A DNA stretch of 64,000 nt, taken from assembly GCA_963797765.1 (NCBI GenBank), contig CAWCQU010000004.1, forward strand, positions 558,001 to 622,000, written 5' to 3'. The notes below the pieces were generated by a model. It saw nothing but the letters and a program-made list of their open reading frames with translations, had not been told where the DNA came from and did no database searches. The translations under genes were made by a program, and so were the position numbers. The stretch's first letter is position 1; every line of letters begins with the position of its first letter. This document shows positions 8,449-18,911 of the stretch, in pieces. This DNA comes from JBGPTK01 sp963797765. Its GTDB lineage: Bacteria; Acidobacteriota; Terriglobia; Acidiferrales; UBA7541.

Positions 8449-9075
8449 ATGGACCCAAGGCTCAACAACGGGTTGCGGCCCCGACCTAAGCTGTTGTCGG
8501 GCAGCACCGGGATGGGCTTGCCCGCGATAAATCCTGTATCGCCTCATCCTGGCCGCCTCTCGTTGATGCAGGCTCCCGTGCTTGTGCTGAACGCCACTTT
8601 CGAGCCGATCAATGTGACCGCAGTGCGGCGTGCCCTGGTGCTTATGCTGAAAGGGGTGGCCCAGGCCGAAGAATCGAACGCTGCCCAGGTTCATTCCACA
8701 TCCAAATCGGTGGCGGTTCCTTCGGTGATCCGTCTGTTAAGTTACCGGCATATTCCGCAACAGAGCCGGGCGCTTTCGCGGAAAAACATTTTGCTGCGCG
8801 ACCGGAATACCTGCCAGTTCTGCGCGCGCATTTTTCCCGCATCCGAACTCACGCTGGACCACGTGATGCCGCGTTCGCGCGGCGGCCGTTCCTCGTGGGA
8901 AAATCTGGTGGCCTGCTGCTACGAATGCAACAATCGCAAGGGCGACCGCACCCCCGAAGAAGCCGGATTGCGTCTCTCGCGGCGGCCGCGGCCTTTCACG
9001 CTGCATACTTCCCGGCAGCTGATGCGGCTGATCGGGCACAAAGACGAAAAGTGGCGCAAATATCTTTTTTATTGA
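8449..9075 (+). CDS. HNH endonuclease domain protein
   Basis: Compact HNH (His-Asn-His, beta-beta-alpha metal) nuclease-type protein of 208 residues. A pre-domain of about 110 residues (VLVLNATFEPINVTAVRRA) leads into the HNH core: C122QFC125, LTLDHVMPRSRGG with the catalytic DH (137-138), WENLVACCYECNNRKG with Asn152 and a second Cys pair, so a structural zinc is expected. The same architecture occurs as a conserved stand-alone gene in many actinobacteria and acidobacteria, usually with no restriction or phage neighbours, as here. Its role is not established. ATG 8449 has no good ribosome site; ATG 8566 (MQAPVLVLNA) would give the conserved core without the variable 39-residue lead and may be the real start. 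Confidence 0.85.
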   Translation: MDPRLNNGLRPRPKLLSGSTGMGLPAINPVSPHPGRLSLMQAPVLVLNATFEPINVTAVRRALVLMLKGVAQAEESNAAQVHSTSKSVAVPSVIRLLSYRHIPQQSRALSRKNILLRDRNTCQFCARIFPASELTLDHVMPRSRGGRSSWENLVACCYECNNRKGDRTPEEAGLRLSRRPRPFTLHTSRQLMRLIGHKDEKWRKYLFY

Positions 9076-9269
9076 TCCGCGAAAAAAACGCAACCAAATC
9101 CTGCGCCGCGCATCCAACTAATCAAACACATCTAGGACACACCCCGGGAGGCAGTTCTGGGTAAACCCAAGCTGCTTCCCTTCCTTTTTTCCTCCCCTGG
9201 TTATTCATCTGAATCTCCGATAAATTGAGCGCTCCGTTTCTGGAATGCTGAACCATTGCGGAGGATTCA

Positions 9270-9701
9270 ATGTCCACGCCCCTGCGAGTCACGGAATCAC
9301 AATTGCAAAATCTCTTGAATGAAGTCGCTTTCACTCGAAATTTCGGATTTCGCGTTCAGTCGTTGAACGACGGCGAATGCACACTGTCAGTTCCTTTCCA
9401 ACCCGATTTCGAGCGGCCCGGCGGCGTCGTGAGCGGGCAGGTGTTCATGGCCGCCGCGGACGCAGCCATGTGGCTGGCGATCATGACGCGGCTGGGAATG
9501 GAAGAAAATGCGCTGACCGTGGAATTGAAGACGAATTTTCTGGGGGCCGCGCGCCGCGAGGATATTCTGTGCTCGGCGCGCATTCTAAAACAGGGTCAAC
9601 GCCTGATCTATGGCGTTGCTGAATGCCGCAATCGGCAGGACAAATTGCTCACCCATCACACGATTACTTATATCCGTCCGGCCAACAGAACATCGTCATA
9701 G
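9270..9701 (+). CDS. PaaI-type hotdog-fold thioesterase
   Basis: Small hotdog-fold acyl-CoA thioesterase-like protein of 143 residues. The motif FERPGGVVSGQVFMAAADAA matches the family pattern (HG/GG followed by a helix carrying an Asp or Glu), and LTVELKTNFLGAA is the typical central strand. The ATG follows GCGGAGGATTCA, a good ribosome site. Physiological substrate unknown. A gap of about 200 bases separates it from the HNH gene, so it is probably transcribed alone. Confidence 0.85.
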   Translation: MSTPLRVTESQLQNLLNEVAFTRNFGFRVQSLNDGECTLSVPFQPDFERPGGVVSGQVFMAAADAAMWLAIMTRLGMEENALTVELKTNFLGAARREDILCSARILKQGQRLIYGVAECRNRQDKLLTHHTITYIRPANRTSS

Positions 9702-9762
9702 ACGAAACTTCTTCAGCAAATCACGGCGGGCTGCCGCGAACATGAATCAACCGATGCCGGCA

Positions 9763-11241
9763 TTACATCCGGAAAACCACCTGGATTCCCCGCCGCCAAT
9801 TTTCATTCAAGCCGATTCGCGTGATTTGAATTTCCGGCGAAAGGTGCCGTTGAATGATTTCCACGGCGGGATGAAATCGGAGCCCCGGAGCCGCCAGCCA
9901 GACTAGCGGAGGCCGCGGATCGAGTTCGACGCCGGTGAAATAACCGTAGCGGGGGAAATCTCCTTCCCGGTGATGCGCGCGCACGCGAAGCCAATAATCC
10001 ACGGCTTGCAAGGGCAGGTGCAGATCTTCCGAGGCTTTCAATTCAATGATCGCCAGGCGGCCCGCGCGAGTGACGCCCAGAAGATCCATCACGCCGCGAT
10101 CGCCCGCGGCGAAAGCCGGCGCTTGTGAATACAGAAAGCGAGGATCGAGCTGCGCGTCCAAGCGCGAGGAATCTCCGAGCACCAATGTCTCCAGCCAGCG
10201 CTCCGCGGCCGCGCGATAAAGCGGGTGATTGGCATCTTCGGCCAGCGAACTGCGATGCAGATCGAGTTGTCGAACCAGGCCTTCTAACTTCGCGCCATTC
10301 GCGCGTGTGAGTTCGTCGCGCTCGTCCTCGAGCCCAAAGAAAATCCGCCCATCGCCGCAGCGTGCGAATTCCAGGCCGCGAAATCGAAACGCCACCTCGC
10401 GAGTGCCGGGCGGAACGGACGCAACAATATTGCCGGGAGAAAGCGCGAGGATTCTTTCGACGGTCTCCTGCGCGGCCGCAAGCGTTCCTTCGATTTCGCG
10501 CCGCGGCGTCAGCCGGCTTTCGATGTTTCCAGTGTCGCTAGCGGGGACGCGCCGCGCATGCCAGGTATCTTTGGAATATTCGAAGACTTCAACATGCGTG
10601 TCCGCCGAGAGCCCGTGCAATCGTTCCACCGGCAGCCGCGCCATGCCGTCCGGCAGAAAAAGCCGCAGGCCCTGCACTGCTCGCCTCTCGGCGTGTTCGC
10701 GCGACCGGTCGAGCCAGATCAATCCGAAACTGAGTATGCCTTCCACCACCGGCGCTTCTTCGACCGGTGAAACGCCCAGGATCGCCCACGCTCGGCTGCC
10801 CTCGACGAGCAAACCCCGCGTGTAATTTCCTGAGATGGAATGCGCCAGATCGGGCGAGGTGGAAAGCGAAGCGGGCTGCGCATCCGGAAACTGCTCGGCA
10901 AGCATGCGTTGGAACCGCGCGCGAAATTGCTCGCGGCTCACCCGCCGTGCGGGGCGCGGCGCGTCTGCACGAATGAACGACAGGCGCCCGGGACGCGGAC
11001 GCCCGAAGCGCTGCACTTCCAGAACCAGCTGAGCGGGAGAATTTTCAGTCACGCGCAGGACGCGGCGCGTCAAATTACGCTGCTCCGACCAAAGATGTAC
11101 CAGTGCTTGCTTGCCTTGCTGCCGAAATTCGAATCGTAATCCGGCCAGCTCGGCAAGCCATTCGCCGTCTTCGTGCACTTCCACATTTCCGGCGGTGGCC
11201 AGTTCATTTAAGGCGCTTTCGAGATTGGTCAGCTCGTCCAT
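9763..11241 (-). CDS. Uncharacterised protein with C-terminal RecB-type PD-(D/E)XK nuclease motifs
   Basis: 492-residue protein of a family I do not recognise by name. The C-terminal quarter carries a complete RecB-like nuclease signature: D386 in GVMDLLGV, E400-x-K402 in LAIIELKAS, and Q412-x3-Y416 in LPLQAVDYW. These correspond to motifs II and III of PD-(D/E)XK nucleases and the QxxxY motif of the RecB/Cas4 group. The first 380 residues are beta-rich and show no motif I know; repeated Arg-rich, basic stretches could contact nucleic acid. ATG 11241 (MDELTNL) is chosen because an upstream start at 11319 would overlap the preceding gene. It lies 20 bases behind a membrane-anchored gene and may be co-transcribed with it. 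Alternatives: an inactive nuclease fold or a scaffold protein. Confidence 0.75.
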   Translation of the reverse strand: MDELTNLESALNELATAGNVEVHEDGEWLAELAGLRFEFRQQGKQALVHLWSEQRNLTRRVLRVTENSPAQLVLEVQRFGRPRPGRLSFIRADAPRPARRVSREQFRARFQRMLAEQFPDAQPASLSTSPDLAHSISGNYTRGLLVEGSRAWAILGVSPVEEAPVVEGILSFGLIWLDRSREHAERRAVQGLRLFLPDGMARLPVERLHGLSADTHVEVFEYSKDTWHARRVPASDTGNIESRLTPRREIEGTLAAAQETVERILALSPGNIVASVPPGTREVAFRFRGLEFARCGDGRIFFGLEDERDELTRANGAKLEGLVRQLDLHRSSLAEDANHPLYRAAAERWLETLVLGDSSRLDAQLDPRFLYSQAPAFAAGDRGVMDLLGVTRAGRLAIIELKASEDLHLPLQAVDYWLRVRAHHREGDFPRYGYFTGVELDPRPPLVWLAAPGLRFHPAVEIIQRHLSPEIQITRIGLNENWRRGIQVVFRM

Positions 11242-11261
11242 CGGCCGAGACGTGCGCAGTG

Positions 11262-11780
11262 TTACGGAGAATCGAGCAGCAATCCAGTGACGTGGATCGA
11301 CGGGTACTCGTGATTCCACTCGTCGGGGATATGTTCGAAGGTAATTTGAAATGGTTGACGCAGTCCGCCGGGCAGCGGCCGGTCCTGCTGGGTGATTACG
11401 CGCTGCTTTTCGCGCAGGACCACTTGTTTGAACGGATCACGGAATTCGACCGTCAGTTCGAGAGCGCGAATCGAGCGCGTCCCGTCGTTCGAAACCTCGC
11501 CGGTCACGTACGTGAATTCCTGGTTCAGAAAATTCGCGGCGCGGGACATCTGCACATTCAGAAAATGAATGCGTTCCGCGTACGCTTGCTCTTCGGGACC
11601 GAACGGAAGCGGCTTTTGTTGCGCCACCGGAGAAGATCGCGTCATCCGGTTCACCAGGAACAGACCGCCGAGCAGCAGCAGCACCACTGCCGCGCCCACC
11701 GCCAGCATTAGCGCAAAATTACTGTCTCTTTTTTTCTCGATCGTTTCCGGAATCTCGGGCAGGTTTGGAAGATCGGACAT
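11262..11780 (-). CDS. Membrane-anchored protein with extracytoplasmic beta domain (DUF2393/FxLYD-like)
   Basis: 172 residues: a short cytoplasmic start rich in Pro and acidic residues, one membrane segment (ALMLAVGAAVVLLLLGGLFLV, about residues 23-43), then an outside domain with FLNQEFTYVTGEVSNDGTRS and LELTVEFRDPFKQVVLREK. The second part resembles the FxLYD/DUF2393 kind of beta-sandwich, in which a conserved pattern describes how a structure changes along a strand. The resemblance is by memory only. Function unknown. It directly precedes the nuclease-motif gene on the same strand, and follows a metallophosphoesterase gene by about 50 bases. Confidence 0.7.
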   Translation of the reverse strand: MSDLPNLPEIPETIEKKRDSNFALMLAVGAAVVLLLLGGLFLVNRMTRSSPVAQQKPLPFGPEEQAYAERIHFLNVQMSRAANFLNQEFTYVTGEVSNDGTRSIRALELTVEFRDPFKQVVLREKQRVITQQDRPLPGGLRQPFQITFEHIPDEWNHEYPSIHVTGLLLDSP

Positions 11781-11831
11781 GTCAGCTTCTCTGTCGGCCA
11801 GGGATCATAGCGCTGAATTTACTGCGCCATT

Positions 11832-12575
11832 TCAACGCCCAAACGCCAAGCGCAGCACCAGCGGCTCGGGCAGTCCAGCGGCTGTCATACGCTGCTGGAC
11901 GGCCGCCACATCGTAGGCGACACGCCAGAATTCGATATTGTTGTTCTCCAAATCGGCGATGGCAAATCCAGCCCGCGGATCGCCATCGCGCGGCTGGCCC
12001 ACCGAGCCCGGATTCAGCAAATACTGCGCATCCTTCTCCAGCGTAAGCGTCGCGAAATCCTTCCCCGCAGGCGGTTTGAAATGCAGAGCCTCCACCCGGT
12101 TGGAGCGCATGGAAAAACCGCCCTGAATATGAGTGTGTCCGAAAAAAGTAATGGCGGAGGGCGATTCCAGCAATCCTTCCAAGGCTTGCGCCGGCGCGAA
12201 TACATATTCGTCTTCATCGGCCACCGCGCCGTGCACAATGGTGATGCCATCCACCTGCAGCGGACCTGTGGGCAACTGCTTCAGGTATTCCGTGTTATCC
12301 GGGCGAAGCTGTTGTTGAGTCCACATGGCAGCGCTTCGCGCGACGGGATTAAAGTCATCGGCATTATCGATTCCGCAACCGGCTTTATCGTGATTCCCGC
12401 GAATCGTCACGGCGCCGATCGCACGGATGCGGTCCACCACTTCGTTGGGATCGGGACCGTAGCCGACTGCATCGCCCAGGCACACGGCTTTCTCCCAGCG
12501 CCCTTCGGCGGCAGCCAGCGCCGCTTCCAGCGCAGTCATATTGGCGTGAATATCGCTAAGAACCAAAAACCGCAT
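11832..12575 (-). CDS. Calcineurin-like metallophosphoesterase
   Basis: Binuclear metal phosphoesterase of the YfcE/MJ0936 type, 247 residues. All five motifs are visible: DIHAN near the N-terminus, GDAVGYGPDP, GNHDKA, VHG and GHTHIQGG. Such enzymes hydrolyse phosphodiesters or nucleotides; the physiological substrate cannot be read from the sequence. Its ATG lies inside the last 20 bases of the extended queA frame, so the two may be co-transcribed. Confidence 0.9.
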   Translation of the reverse strand: MRFLVLSDIHANMTALEAALAAAEGRWEKAVCLGDAVGYGPDPNEVVDRIRAIGAVTIRGNHDKAGCGIDNADDFNPVARSAAMWTQQQLRPDNTEYLKQLPTGPLQVDGITIVHGAVADEDEYVFAPAQALEGLLESPSAITFFGHTHIQGGFSMRSNRVEALHFKPPAGKDFATLTLEKDAQYLLNPGSVGQPRDGDPRAGFAIADLENNNIEFWRVAYDVAAVQQRMTAAGLPEPLVLRLAFGR

Positions 12576-13806
12576 CTCGATGATCCCCCAGGGTCGAGCG
12601 GGCGATTATAGTCGAAGCCGGGCCCACTTGCACGAACTGGAGAAGCGACGCAAGCCCGGCGGCGGAGCAACCCAAACGGTCGCTACTTAATCCTGCTCCC
12701 TTCGCCCCGCCACGGATCAGCATACAGTCACCATAGCTATAGAAGCGATAATTCTGCTCAACCGCATGCCGATAAGCCCGAAGAATCAACTCTTTTCCGG
12801 CAAACGCCGCTGCCAGAATCAGCAGACTCGATTTTGGCAAATGAAAATTCGTCAAAATTTGTTCCACAACGCGAAACCGGTGGCCGGGATATATGAATAT
12901 CTCGGCCTCCGCTCTGCCCGGTTCGACCAGCGCTCTCGAATTTCGAGCCGCGGATTTCCCGGCCGCATCCTCGAGCGTGCGCACTACCGTCGTGCCTACA
13001 GCCAAAATGGCCCGGCCATCACGCCGAGCCCGTTCCACAGCTTCCGCCGTGGATTCCGGAATCTCGTAGCTTTCCCGGTGGACGTGATGCTCTTCGATTC
13101 GCTCGGTGCGCACCGGCTCGAATGTCCCCAAACCAACTTCCAGCGTTATTTCACGGATCTCCATACCTCGCGCGCGCAATCGATCCAGAATTTTCGGAGT
13201 GAAATGCAAACCAGCCGTCGGCGCTGCTGCGGCTATGCCGCAACGCGCGAAAATTGTTTGATACCGCTCGCGGTCCTCGGAATCATCCGGCCGTCTGATA
13301 TAAGGAGGAATCGGAATGTGCCCCAATCTTTCCAATTTCTGCGGCAGGTTCTCCGCGTCTAAAAAGCGCAGATGACGAAGCCCGAAATCTCCGCGGCGAA
13401 TCACTTCCGCTTCCAGCTCGCCTTCACCGAAAATCACGCGTTCGCCAACCGGTACTTTCCGCCCCGGCCTAACCAGCGCTTCCCATACGTCTGTTTCGAT
13501 TCGGTGTACCAATAGAACTTCAATTGTAGATTTCAGATGCTCCCGGCTCGCCGCACCCCGGCGGCCGGCAGGCTGGGCATGGATTCCTTTGCGGCGGCCC
13601 AATAGACGCACCGGCAGCACCCGGGCATTGTTCACAATAATCAGTTCGTCGCCGCGCAATAGTTCTGGAAATTCGCGGAAATCGCGGTCTTCCCAGTGCC
13701 CTGAAACGCGATCGAGTAGCAGGAGTCGCGACGCGTCACGTTCCTCGAGCGGCCGCTGCGCGATCCGTTCGCATGGAAGTTCGTAATCGAAGTCCGATAA
13801 AAGCAT
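12556..13806 (-). CDS. queA: S-adenosylmethionine:tRNA ribosyltransferase-isomerase, with C-terminal extension
   Basis: QueA transfers and isomerises the ribosyl part of AdoMet onto 7-aminomethyl-7-deazaguanine in tRNA to make epoxyqueuosine. The start MLLSDFDYELPCERIAQRP, the DELIIVNNARVLPVRL, the PTAGLHFT and the NFHLPKSSLLILAAAFAG motifs are all family-typical. The ATG at 13806 is chosen because it begins the conserved N-terminus; the frame is open to 13899 but has no family resemblance there. The family normally ends just after YRFYSYGDCMLI; here the frame runs about 50 residues further and overlaps the next gene by 20 bases. That tail is probably dispensable or reflects a lost stop codon. 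No other queuosine gene is in the window. Confidence 0.95.
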   Translation of the reverse strand: MLLSDFDYELPCERIAQRPLEERDASRLLLLDRVSGHWEDRDFREFPELLRGDELIIVNNARVLPVRLLGRRKGIHAQPAGRRGAASREHLKSTIEVLLVHRIETDVWEALVRPGRKVPVGERVIFGEGELEAEVIRRGDFGLRHLRFLDAENLPQKLERLGHIPIPPYIRRPDDSEDRERYQTIFARCGIAAAAPTAGLHFTPKILDRLRARGMEIREITLEVGLGTFEPVRTERIEEHHVHRESYEIPESTAEAVERARRDGRAILAVGTTVVRTLEDAAGKSAARNSRALVEPGRAEAEIFIYPGHRFRVVEQILTNFHLPKSSLLILAAAFAGKELILRAYRHAVEQNYRFYSYGDCMLIRGGAKGAGLSSDRLGCSAAGLASLLQFVQVGPASTIIARSTLGDHRDAVFGS

Positions 13807-14136
13807 TGTTGGAAACGGAAATCCTCCGTGGGAGTCATGACACTCCGAAGGGTACTGGCTCGAATTCTGGTTGTACAGATGGATTGCATAGCCGCTCAAT
13901 ATTTTCCAGAATGGGACTGAAGAGTGGCCGGCTCTCTCTTCAGTAATAGTGACACTTGGTTGAGTGCATGTTTGATGAAGAGGGGTTGGCTATTGTGTAG
14001 GAATTATGTTATGAAAACGCCTCAATCATTGTTTTGTCCATGTTTTTCATACTGTGCCGCGCCGATCATTCGAATCGACGCAAATGCTTCCAAGCCGCGC
14101 GGCAAAAAGGAAAGATAGATTCGAGAAGGGGTCAGT
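13807..14136. other. Divergent intergenic region between queA and rlmI, with an 8-bp hairpin
   Basis: About 330 bases between two divergent genes. One hairpin is clear: CTGAAGAG at 13917-13924 pairs with CTCTTCAG at 13936-13943 across an 11-base loop. It has no T-run and could be an operator or leader structure. A 64-codon plus-strand frame at 13924-14118 lacks a ribosome site and is rich in Cys and Trp, so I do not call it a gene. No confident promoter. Confidence 0.4.
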
Positions 14137-15303
14137 TTGCCCGAATCACAGGTGGTCATCAGCCAGCGGGGATCCGAGCGACTACAGTCCGGCCACCTCT
14201 GGATTTATCGGAGTGATATCCGAAGAGCAGATGCGGGTCCAGGCGACTTGGTTCGTCTGGTGGACGATCGCGGCAGGTTTCTAGGCCGCGCGTTTTATAG
14301 CGATCGTTCGCAAATCGCCGTCCGCCTGCTCACCCGCGACGACATCGCCGTCGACCGCGCCTACTTCACCAGGTGTATCCAGGCTGCTGCCGATTATCGC
14401 AAACGCGTGGTTCAGGATACCGAAGTCTATCGCCTGCTCTTCGCCGGCAGCGACGGAGTGCCCTCGCTCATTGTCGACCGCTACGCGGATTACCTGGTGA
14501 TTCAAACTCTCAGCCAGTCTGCTGAAAAGCGTAAGGGCGAATTCTGCCAGATTTTGCAGGAGCTCTTCTCGCCCCGCGGAATCGTCGAAAGAAACGATCC
14601 GAAAGTTCGCCTGCTGGAGGGCCTCGACCAGAGAGTTTCCATCCTTTCCGGCGAGGTGCCTGCCCAGTTGCTCGCCCGCGAAAACGGAATGTTATTCGCG
14701 TTCGATCTGTTGAAAGGACAAAAAACCGGCGGCTTTCTGGATCAGAGGGAAAACCGTGCCGCCGCGCGCACCTATGCCAGCGGCGAGGTGCTGGATTGTT
14801 TCTCCTATCAAGGCGGTTTCGCCCTGACGGTTGCCAATTCTGCCGCGCACGTCGAGGCCATTGATCTTTCGCCCATGGCCGTGGAAGCGGGCCGCCGCAA
14901 CAAGGAACGCAACGGAATCACAACAGTCACTTTTCGCGAAGCAAATGCATTTGATGTGCTGAAAGAGTGCGATGAAGTAGGGCGTCGATTTGACATGATT
15001 ATCCTCGACCCTCCCGCATTTGCCAAGAACCGCGAGAGCATTCCGGCCGCCAGGCGAGGTTACAAAGAGATCAACCTCCGAGCACTCAAAATATTGCGCA
15101 AGGGCGGGTACCTGGTCACCTGCTCCTGCTCCCATCACATTTCCGAACCGTTATTCCTGCAAATCGTAGCCGAGGCTGCCACCGATGCCCGGCGGACTGT
15201 GGTCGTCGTCGAGCGCAGAACGCAGGCCAGAGACCACCCCATCATGCTGACCATGCCCGAAACTCTGTACATCAAGTGTCTGATTCTTAGGGTATTGGAA
15301 TAA
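14137..15303 (+). CDS. rlmI: Class I rRNA methyltransferase, RlmI-like (23S rRNA m5C)
   Basis: PUA-domain plus Rossmann AdoMet-dependent methyltransferase; RlmI methylates C1962 of 23S rRNA. Start is TTG 14137, 5-10 bases after GAAGGGG. The N-terminal PUA part (SGHLWIYRSDIRR, GPGDLVRLVDDRG) leads to the RlmI-specific segment TGGFLDQRENR, the AdoMet loop VLDCFSYQGGF, the NPPF-equivalent ILDPPAFAK and SCSHHISEP, where the Cys is the likely catalytic one. The 388-residue length fits. Whether it modifies the same base as in E. coli is inference. It stands alone on the plus strand with hsp20 about 110 bases downstream. Confidence 0.9.
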   Translation: MPESQVVISQRGSERLQSGHLWIYRSDIRRADAGPGDLVRLVDDRGRFLGRAFYSDRSQIAVRLLTRDDIAVDRAYFTRCIQAAADYRKRVVQDTEVYRLLFAGSDGVPSLIVDRYADYLVIQTLSQSAEKRKGEFCQILQELFSPRGIVERNDPKVRLLEGLDQRVSILSGEVPAQLLARENGMLFAFDLLKGQKTGGFLDQRENRAAARTYASGEVLDCFSYQGGFALTVANSAAHVEAIDLSPMAVEAGRRNKERNGITTVTFREANAFDVLKECDEVGRRFDMIILDPPAFAKNRESIPAARRGYKEINLRALKILRKGGYLVTCSCSHHISEPLFLQIVAEAATDARRTVVVVERRTQARDHPIMLTMPETLYIKCLILRVLE

Positions 15304-15347
15304 ATTTCTCGCATTTTTGGATCTCGCGTATAGCCGTAAAAAAATAC

Positions 15348-15376
15348 TTGACAACGATACGCTAAGATATTATGCT
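15348..15376 (+). promoter_or_regulatory. Sigma-70-type promoter for hsp20
   Basis: TTGACA at 15348-15353, then 17 bases, then TATGCT at 15371-15376, about 40 bases upstream of the hsp20 ATG. The -35 is perfect and the -10 has four of six consensus bases. I see no CIRCE inverted repeat and no sigma-32-like CCCCAT, so heat control, if any, would act another way. Confidence 0.6.
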
Positions 15377-15414
15377 TCGCCCGTGGTTATATTTTGAGAA
15401 GCAGGGAGGGTCTA

Positions 15415-15864
15415 ATGACCACCATCACTCGCTGGCATCCCTTTCGGGATATGGCTAACTTTCAGGAGCAGTTTAATCAGTTGATTGAGAATAGCTACGG
15501 CACTCGGGGCAATGGCTCGGCATTAACGGCATGGTCTCCGGCTGTGGATATTTACGAGACCGAAAACGAGCTTGTCATGAAAGCAGATCTTCCAGACCTC
15601 AACGAGAAAGATCTGGACGTCCGAGTCGAAAACAACATGCTCACGATTCAAGGTGAGCGGAAATTCGAGAAGCAAGTGTCGGAGGAGAACTATCTCCGTG
15701 TGGAGCGCGCCTATGGTTCATTCACACGCAGTTTCTCGCTGCCGAACACGGTAAACCCGGAAGGTGTCAAGGCGGACTACAGCAATGGCGTCCTCACTGT
15801 GACACTGATGAAGAAAGCGGAGGCAAAACCGAAGCAGGTAAAGGTCAACGTCTCCAAGAATTAA
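15415..15864 (+). CDS. Small heat-shock protein, Hsp20/alpha-crystallin family
   Basis: ATP-independent holdase that binds unfolding proteins and hands them to Hsp70/ClpB. ATG 15415 follows GGGAGGG; the frame is open to a TTG at 15394 but the good ribosome site fixes this start. The 149-residue protein begins TRWHPFRDMANFQEQFNQ, then has the alpha-crystallin domain (WSPAVDIYETENELVMKADL to GVLTVTLMKK). The C-terminal I/V-x-I/V anchor is KVNVSK, which can link dimers into oligomers. Its position just upstream of clpB matches function: the two cooperate in disaggregation. Confidence 0.95.
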   Translation: MTTITRWHPFRDMANFQEQFNQLIENSYGTRGNGSALTAWSPAVDIYETENELVMKADLPDLNEKDLDVRVENNMLTIQGERKFEKQVSEENYLRVERAYGSFTRSFSLPNTVNPEGVKADYSNGVLTVTLMKKAEAKPKQVKVNVSKN

Positions 15865-15887
15865 AACTAAGTTTCATACCTTCATAA

Positions 15888-15990
15888 AAAGGGCCCGGGA
15901 TCTGAGCTTTGATTCGTTCGGAAGTTTGAGGGCGGCGAATTGGTTGATGGAGGGCCGCCCTTGCCGCGAAACAGGCGCCTCGGGCCCTTT
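15888..15990 (+). other. Nested hairpin element between hsp20 and clpB
   Basis: Outer arms AAAGGGCCCG (15888-15897) and CGGGCCCTTT (15981-15990) are exact complements over 10 bases. Inside lies a second stem, GGGCGGC (15930-15936) with GCCGCCC (15954-15960). The 3' arm is followed by CGTTTTCC. It may be a terminator for hsp20, a 5' leader structure for clpB whose ATG is 63 bases downstream, or both. Confidence 0.5.
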
Positions 15991-16052
15991 CGTTTTCCAT
16001 TCAGAGTAGAATAAGAGTTGCGAGGTGGAACAGAACCAGAAGAGGAACGGAG

Positions 16053-18662
<2,610 letters not shown>

Positions 18663-18699
18663 GAAGTTAGAACCGCGTCAACAGGCCCGTGCATCTGAT

Positions 18700-18869
18700 C
18701 CGATTGCCGGCGCTGTCCTAATTTGAGATTGATTAGGTTTTCAGGGGGTCGGAGCTTCAGCTCCGACATCAGCAAATACAAGAAAAGTGGGCTTTAGCCC
18801 CTGAAGCTCCACGCAGTAATGGTTGTCACCACGCGACGGCGGGTCAAATTAGGACAATACCCGATTGCC
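18700..18869. mobile_element. MITE-like non-coding element with terminal inverted repeats
   Basis: A 13-base perfect inverted pair, TGTCCTAATTTGA (18714-18726) and TCAAATTAGGACA (18844-18856), brackets 117 bases. Just outside, CCGATTGCC occurs at 18700-18708 and 18861-18869 as a direct repeat, like a target duplication. Inside are two tight hairpins: GTCGGAGCT-TC-AGCTCCGAC (18748-18767) and GGGCT-TT-AGCCC (18789-18800), the latter sharing its core with the REP-like palindromes elsewhere in the window. No coding frame. Size and structure fit a miniature inverted-repeat element inserted between clpB and htpX; the spacing of 5 and 4 bases between the direct repeats and the inverted repeats is a little untidy, so the exact ends are uncertain. 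Confidence 0.6.
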
Positions 18870-18911
18870 ACACGGCTTGATTTTTAGAAGTTGGAGAACG
18901 AGGAAATCTAT

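Noticed and set aside
11832..12046. Plus-strand frame over the metallophosphoesterase end
   Set aside because: Overlaps the intact phosphoesterase gene with its HxH-type motifs; no independent support.
13924..14118. 64-codon plus-strand frame between queA and rlmI
   Set aside because: No ribosome site, odd composition (Cys, Trp, Leu), overlaps the hairpin and the likely promoter region.
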